A stretch of DNA of 8,389 bases from Candidatus Azambacteria bacterium (GTDB lineage: Bacteria; Patescibacteriota; Minisyncoccia; GWC2-36-17; M10-OD1-4). The translations under genes were made by a program, and so were the position numbers. Positions 4,990 through 8,389 of the stretch are shown in pieces (position 1 is the first letter of the stretch; each line of letters starts with the position of its first letter). The notes below the pieces were generated by a model, which worked only from the letters and a program-made list of their open reading frames with translations, had not been told where the DNA came from and did not search any database. The stretch is taken from NCBI GenBank assembly GCA_016200995.1, contig JACQDS010000025.1:1-8389 (forward strand), in the 5' to 3' direction.

Positions 4990-6225
4990 ATGAATCAAAA
5001 TAGAGATAAAAATAGAAGCTCCGGCCATGGAAAGAAGCAGGGCGGAGGAAATAGGTTTCACAAGCGTCCCGAATCAAAATTCGGAGGACGTTCCGGCGGG
5101 AAAAAAAGAAGATTTAAAGAATCAAATTTAAATATAAATTCTTTCATAAATAAAGCGGTGACAACCACTGAAACTGTTGAGGCTTTTAAGCCGGAGCATT
5201 TATTCAGCGATTTTGCTTTGCATCCGGCAAATAAACAGGCGATAAGGGAGAGAAACTACATAGAGCCGACGCCGATTCAGGACAAGATCATCCCTCATAT
5301 CTTAAAGGGCTTTGATGTTGTTGGTCTCGCAAATACCGGAACAGGGAAGACGGCGGCTTTTTTAATTCCTTTGATAGACAAGGTTTTAAATAACCCCAAA
5401 GAAGAAGTGCTTGTTCTTGCTCCGACTCGCGAGCTTGCGCTTCAAATTGAAGATGAACTAAGAATATTTACAAAAAAGATGAGGATATTCTCTTTATCTT
5501 GCGTCGGCGGCGCAAGCATCAGAGTGCAGATGGACAAACTGAGAAGACAAAATCATTTTATAATCGGAACACCCGGAAGAATCATGGACTTAATGAAGCG
5601 CGGGGCTCTTAAGCTTGCAAACACAAAAACTCTTGTGCTCGACGAGGCGGACAGAATGCTTGATATGGGATTTATAGAAGACATAAAATTCATCATCTCG
5701 AAAATGCCTGAAAAAAAACATACATTATTTTTCTCGGCAACGATATCAAAAGAAATAGAAGGGCTTATAAAAAACTTTTTGCATAATCCTGTCACGATTT
5801 CCGTAAAAACCCAAGATACCTCAAAAAATGTGGATCAGGATATAGTAAAGATAAGGGGATTAAATAAAACAGACCTGCTTCACGATCTTTTGACAAATCC
5901 GGAATTTAAAAAAGTTTTGGTTTTTGGAAGGACAAAATATGGCGTTGAACATCTTTCAAAAGAACTTGTCAAAAGGGGAATTAAAGCCGAATCAATCCAC
6001 GGAGATAAGACCCAAGGACAGAGGCAAAACGCCCTTAAAAGATTTAAAGAAGGCCATGTGCAGGCGCTCATAGCGACCGATGTCGCGGCAAGAGGGCTTG
6101 ATATCAACAACGTCACACACGTGATAAATTACGAACTTCCGGCAACATACGAAGACTACATTCATAGAATAGGCAGGACAGGCAGAGGCACAAAGAAGGG
6201 AAAGGCTTTGACATTTGTAAATTAA
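4990..6225 (+). CDS. DEAD-box ATP-dependent RNA helicase (RhlE-like)
   Basis: The 411-residue product unwinds RNA using ATP and probably serves ribosome assembly or mRNA turnover. All core motifs are present: Q-motif region ending TPIQ (94-97), motif I ANTGTGKT (114-121), Ia PTRELA (145-150), GG in CVGGA, Ib TPGR (194-197), DEAD (218-221), SAT (249-251), V ATDVAARGLDI (362-372) and VI HRIGRTGR (392-399). A basic, Gly/Arg/Lys-rich disordered tail (about 1-45) sits at the N-terminus, whereas RhlE and DeaD relatives usually carry it at the C-terminus. The protein stops just after motif VI (KALTFVN), without the usual extension. I start at the ATG at 4990, because the GTG at 4972 would make the second -10 box coding. 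No Shine-Dalgarno is seen. The very strong promoter suggests high expression. The closest named relative cannot be fixed without a search. Confidence 0.94.
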   Translation: MNQNRDKNRSSGHGKKQGGGNRFHKRPESKFGGRSGGKKRRFKESNLNINSFINKAVTTTETVEAFKPEHLFSDFALHPANKQAIRERNYIEPTPIQDKIIPHILKGFDVVGLANTGTGKTAAFLIPLIDKVLNNPKEEVLVLAPTRELALQIEDELRIFTKKMRIFSLSCVGGASIRVQMDKLRRQNHFIIGTPGRIMDLMKRGALKLANTKTLVLDEADRMLDMGFIEDIKFIISKMPEKKHTLFFSATISKEIEGLIKNFLHNPVTISVKTQDTSKNVDQDIVKIRGLNKTDLLHDLLTNPEFKKVLVFGRTKYGVEHLSKELVKRGIKAESIHGDKTQGQRQNALKRFKEGHVQALIATDVAARGLDINNVTHVINYELPATYEDYIHRIGRTGRGTKKGKALTFVN

Positions 6226-6243
6226 CAGCTAAAAAGTTATAAT
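6215..6243 (+). promoter_or_regulatory. Probable promoter of the cupredoxin gene
   Basis: TTGTAA (6215-6220) and a perfect TATAAT (6238-6243) stand 17 bases apart. The -35 overlaps the last codons of the helicase gene. The predicted start near 6250 gives a leader of about 22 bases without a Shine-Dalgarno. Confidence 0.6.
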
Positions 6244-6271
6244 TTATATATAAACATTAATTGTTAAATTT

Positions 6272-6715
6272 ATGAACAAAAGACTCGCGTTTTTAGTCGT
6301 AATTTTTATAATTATTTTAGCGGTTGCGTATTTTGCAAGCAACAGAAGCGACAGAGATGATACGCAGACTACGACCGTCACTCCGAAAAAAGAAGAGACG
6401 AAAAGCCAAAATGCCAATGTAAAAGAATTTTCAATGAATTCTTTTGTTGAAGTTGCAGGCGGAGTCTTCAAGCCGCAATTTTCTGTCAAAGAGATCTCAG
6501 CCAAAAAAGGAGATGTGGTGAAGATCAATGTCACAGATACGAATGGAACTCACAACTTTAATATAGACGAGTTTAATGTGCATAAAGAGACTCCTCTGAA
6601 CGAAACTGTCACAATTGAATTTACGGCCGATAAAGCCGGAGAATTTATCTATTATTGTTCAAAGCCGGGGCACAGAGCGGCCGGCCAATGGGGAACTTTA
6701 AAAGTTTCGGAGTAA
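6272..6715 (+). CDS. Membrane-anchored cupredoxin-domain protein (plastocyanin/COX2-like)
   Basis: The 147-residue product has a short positive N-terminus, one hydrophobic anchor or signal segment (about 5-22), a Thr/Lys/Glu-rich spacer (about 25-50) and a cupredoxin beta-sandwich (about 51-147), so the domain should face outside the membrane. Candidate type 1 copper ligands are H94 in GTHNFNIDEF and the loop C129-SKPG-H134-RAAG-Q139. The usual axial Met of this C-x4-H-x4-M loop is Gln here, as in stellacyanin-type copper proteins. There is no lipobox Cys, so the anchor is probably uncleaved. It may carry electrons or bind copper, but no partner oxidase or reductase is seen nearby. It lies 46 bases after the helicase gene with its own promoter. 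No clear terminator follows. Confidence 0.9.
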   Translation: MNKRLAFLVVIFIIILAVAYFASNRSDRDDTQTTTVTPKKEETKSQNANVKEFSMNSFVEVAGGVFKPQFSVKEISAKKGDVVKINVTDTNGTHNFNIDEFNVHKETPLNETVTIEFTADKAGEFIYYCSKPGHRAAGQWGTLKVSE

Positions 6716-6907
6716 TAATATTGTAACAACCAAAAACCATCCCGCTCTTCGGCGGAACCAAGCTTTTTTGCCTCCGAGATATTCTTTTAATCACCCCACC
6801 TTTGCCGTGGATGGCGAGCGAGGCTGAGGGCGAGCGCAATTTTCACGCCTGGAAAATTGACGCGTGGACTTTAAAGCGAGATGTTTTTTTGGAGTTAATA
6901 ATAATAT
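6716..6907. other. Non-coding stretch with GC-rich, repeat-like core and hairpin
   Basis: No credible gene is seen. A GC-rich core contains GGCGAGCG twice (6813-6820 and 6829-6836). It is followed by a perfect 8-base inverted repeat, CAATTTTC (6837-6844) and GAAAATTG (6852-6859), around a 7-base loop. The composition stands out from the AT-rich surroundings. It may be a dispersed intergenic repeat element. A rightward frame is open through the core, but its only ATG (6810) has no Shine-Dalgarno and the product matches nothing I know. Confidence 0.45.
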
Positions 6908-6936
6908 TTGACTTAAAAAAATCAAAATGCTTTAAT
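6908..6936 (+). promoter_or_regulatory. Promoter of the small zinc-finger gene
   Basis: TTGACT (6908-6913) and TTTAAT (6931-6936) are separated by 17 bases, and TGC just before the -10 makes it an extended -10. The start is expected near 6943. A perfect 6-base inverted repeat, AATGAT-TTAG-ATCATT (6941-6956), overlies that start and could be an operator or a leader hairpin. Confidence 0.72.
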
Positions 6937-6972
6937 TGTTAATGATTTAGATCATTACAACCGGAGGAAGGT

Positions 6973-7244
6973 ATGACAGATAACACCAGAAAGTGTTTTG
7001 TATGCAAAGGAATCATAGGCAATGAAGAAAAAGCGACAAAGTTCACATTTGTGACCAACACTTTGAGCACTCAGAATCTGCTATACTAGGGGAGAATGCT
7101 ATAATATGCTCAAAGCTAGAATGTATTGCTAAATTTAGCGATACAACGCTGAAGTCTAACGAAGTAAGAAATGTAAGAGCTATAAGTGGAACCCTAAAGG
7201 CGGTGACTATGTGCACTCCCTCAACGAGATATAATATAACATGA
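6973..7244 (+). pseudogene. Small zinc-finger-like protein gene broken by an apparent -1 frameshift
   Basis: The ATG at 6973 follows a good Shine-Dalgarno (GGAGGAAGGT). The zero frame reads MTDNTRKCFVCKGIIGNEEK and then stops at 7087-7089 after 38 codons. The -1 frame is open from 7026 to a TGA at 7242-7244. It reads on naturally as SDKVHICDQHF, then ICSKLECIAKF. Joining the frames at the five-A run 7028-7032, as if one A were missing, gives about 90 residues with C8-x2-C11-x15-C27-x2-H30, a plausible zinc site, plus C46 and C51. This could be a decayed gene, an assembly or homopolymer error, or a programmed or transcriptional slip at the A-run. Promoter, ribosome binding site and terminator are intact, which favours error or slippage over old decay. 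I do not recognise the family. Confidence 0.6.
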
Positions 7245-7254
7245 TCAATATCAA

Positions 7255-7286
7255 AAGACCGGGGCAAATGCTCCGGTCTTGGTTTT
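7255..7286. terminator. Terminator after the zinc-finger gene, possibly bidirectional
   Basis: AAGACCGGGGC (7255-7265) pairs with GCTCCGGTCTT (7270-7280), with one G-U wobble, around an AAAT loop. GGTTTTAT follows on the plus strand, and on the minus strand the hairpin runs into TTTT. It lies between convergent genes, so it may also stop minus-strand transcripts from the M23 peptidase gene. Confidence 0.85.
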
Positions 7287-7320
7287 ATAGTTTTATACAT
7301 ACTTTATTACACTAAAATAC

Positions 7321-7350
7321 TACGTCGCACAATATACCTTTTACGACGTA
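7321..7350. repeat. Inverted repeat TACGTCG...CGACGTA downstream of the M23 gene
   Basis: TACGTCG (7321-7327) and CGACGTA (7344-7350) are perfectly complementary, 16 bases apart. It lies 17 bases past the minus-strand peptidase stop codon. It could be a weak 3' hairpin of that transcript or a protein-binding site. Only a short T-rich run follows on the minus strand. Confidence 0.4.
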
Positions 7351-7366
7351 ATATATAAAACAAGTC

Positions 7367-8389
7367 CTATAAATACTCATAAGGATTTAAAGGCGCCCCT
7401 ATCGGTATCCAAAGCCAGCTTATTCTTGAACTTTGTATAAGGTCAAATGTATCGGGCGCGTAAACGGTGAAATGCAGATGCGGACCGGTCACGTATCCGG
7501 TCGCTCCCATATACGCTATCAGCGCTAAAGCTTCAACTCGGTCTCCTTTTTTAACTTTTTGCAAAGAGAGATGTCCGTAAAGCGTAATCAGTCCATTATT
7601 ATGCCTTATCGCTATCCATTTGCCGTAAGCATATTTTCCATCATCGCCAACACCCACAACCTCTCCGGCATCTGCAGCGTATATTGGCGTACCGACAGGA
7701 CCGCCAAGATCTATGCCATTGTGCTCATTGCCATTATAGGCGCCTCTTTTGGCATAATCGGTCATACCATAACCTTGGGTGATCTTCACATTCTCTACCG
7801 GCCACTTTAAGATGCCTTTGCCTTTTGGCAGTTTTGCTTTGATGATGGCGTCTTTTAATTTTTGCTCTAGCACACCGATCTCTTTTTCAACATTTTGTCT
7901 TTGACTATTAAGATCAGCCAGGATTTTTTGATATTGCGATTCCTGATTTTTTGTTTCTTTTAAAAGCTGATCTTTTTCCTTTTTCTTCTCGGTGGTGATA
8001 TCATGCTGATCTTCAAGTTTATTGCTTAATTTGTAAAGCTCGCTTCTTTTTGATTCCTGTTCTGATTTATTTCCCTGTAAAAGAACTCTCAGCTTTTTAA
8101 CTCTATCCAAACTCTCAGAGACATCTTTTTCCAAATTGCCAAGATACTGCTTTTCGCTCAAGACCTGCGAGAAGTCTTTTGCTGATAGCATTATTGACAG
8201 AATGTCCGCATCGCCTTTTTCATATATGATCTGGAGAATTCCGCCTATTCTTTCCTGCATCAAAGAGATGTTCTTATTTTTATCGCCTATCTCCTCATTG
8301 AGAAGATTTATATTCAGTGTCGTATCAACGACCTCCGCTTGGGTTTTTTTAATATTTAAATTCAAATTGTAAATTTCATTTTCAATGGA
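7367..8389 (-). CDS. M23 family peptidoglycan peptidase with N-terminal coiled coil (EnvC/NlpD-like), 5' end outside window
   Basis: This is a murein hydrolase or hydrolase activator of the envelope. The frame stays open to the right edge (SIENEIYNLNLNIKKTQ), so the true start and signal peptide lie beyond the window. Counting the TTG at 8365 as residue 1, a long charged coiled coil covers about 1-178, interrupted by IYEKGDADILSIMLSAKDFSQVL (47-69), the usual EnvC-like break. The M23 (LytM) domain spans about 185-332. The zinc site is complete: H215 and D219 in HNGIDLGG and H298 in GPHLHF, with H265 (GHLS) and H296 as catalytic or supporting histidines. The domain should therefore be an active metallopeptidase, unlike degenerate EnvC itself. 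It is convergent with the upstream small gene and shares the terminator zone at 7255-7350. Likely roles are cell-wall remodelling and division. Confidence 0.93.
   Translation of the reverse strand, partial: SIENEIYNLNLNIKKTQAEVVDTTLNINLLNEEIGDKNKNISLMQERIGGILQIIYEKGDADILSIMLSAKDFSQVLSEKQYLGNLEKDVSESLDRVKKLRVLLQGNKSEQESKRSELYKLSNKLEDQHDITTEKKKEKDQLLKETKNQESQYQKILADLNSQRQNVEKEIGVLEQKLKDAIIKAKLPKGKGILKWPVENVKITQGYGMTDYAKRGAYNGNEHNGIDLGGPVGTPIYAADAGEVVGVGDDGKYAYGKWIAIRHNNGLITLYGHLSLQKVKKGDRVEALALIAYMGATGYVTGPHLHFTVYAPDTFDLIQSSRISWLWIPIGAPLNPYEYL

Noticed and set aside
6746..6784. Possible terminator after the cupredoxin gene (CCGC-TCTTCG-GCGG followed by a T-run)
   Set aside because: The stem is only four pairs and the T-run lies about nine bases beyond it, too weak to list as a terminator.
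6645..6839. Minus-strand 64-codon frame across the cupredoxin end and the GC-rich intergenic core
   Set aside because: It overlaps the conserved cupredoxin copper loop on the other strand, and its sequence reflects the repeat-like GC-rich DNA. No promoter or ribosome binding site is visible.
6810..6941. Plus-strand 43-codon frame starting ATGGCGAGC in the GC-rich core
   Set aside because: There is no Shine-Dalgarno, the start lies in repeat-like DNA and the frame runs through the downstream gene's promoter. The amino-acid sequence resembles nothing known to me.
7043..7300. Minus-strand open frame of 85 codons over the zinc-finger gene
   Set aside because: It runs antisense to a better supported gene that has promoter, Shine-Dalgarno and terminator. 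The product has no recognisable family, the frame covers the terminator hairpin, and no ribosome binding site is seen.
7559..7810. Plus-strand 83-codon frame inside the M23 peptidase gene
   Set aside because: It is antisense to the highly conserved zinc-site region of the peptidase, so it is a by-product of that coding sequence.
1..8389. tRNA genes, rRNA, CRISPR arrays, insertion sequences
   Set aside because: No cloverleaf-like sequence with a TTC-type arm, no rRNA segments, no regularly spaced repeats and no transposase-like frames were seen on either strand.

Overview
The window looks like a piece of chromosome from an AT-rich bacterium with a small genome, most likely a Patescibacteria/CPR member (Parcubacteria or Nomurabacteria-like). 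This is inferred from gene style, not from a marker search. Pointers are compact genes with short spacers, many starts without a Shine-Dalgarno sequence, a short ABC-F protein with an unusual second ATP site, a membrane-anchored Ada-like mini-protein, a DEAD-box helicase with its basic tail at the N-terminus, and a coiled-coil M23 peptidase. The main genes read through in the standard code with no in-frame TGA, which argues against the TGA=Gly lineages (Gracilibacteria, Absconditabacteria).

Layout. (1) 1-1535, plus strand: the 3' part of an S41 C-terminal processing protease, then rplI (L9) 18 bases later, probably one operon. A perfect 40-base palindrome ends it and also ends the convergent rpmA (L27, minus strand). 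(2) 1862-1954: a divergent promoter region whose two -10 boxes share one 12-base palindrome. It drives rpmA leftwards and a 148-residue membrane-anchored protein with an Ada-like metal-binding tail rightwards. That gene ends in a clean terminator. (3) 2446-3352: a small accessory-looking block. A 27-codon glycine/lysine-rich peptide gene has its own promoter, a near-perfect Shine-Dalgarno and a terminator. It is followed at once by a very AT-rich C39-like cysteine peptidase gene. (4) 3468-6715, plus strand: an ABC-F ATPase, a DEAD-box RNA helicase behind a perfect consensus promoter, and a membrane-anchored cupredoxin. (5) 6716-7366: a repeat-like non-coding stretch, then a small zinc-finger-like gene that appears broken by a -1 frameshift, with promoter, Shine-Dalgarno and terminator intact. 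(6) 7367-8389, minus strand: an EnvC/NlpD-like M23 peptidase cut by the window end.

Taken together this is mainly housekeeping: translation (L9, L27, ABC-F, RNA helicase) and the cell envelope (S41 protease, M23 peptidase, cupredoxin). The most novel-looking part is the 27-residue peptide beside the C39-like peptidase. C39 peptidases classically cut peptide precursors after Gly-Gly and this peptide is rich in Gly-Gly, but a processing link is inference only. The frameshifted zinc-finger gene and the Gln-for-Met copper site in the cupredoxin also deserve a second look.
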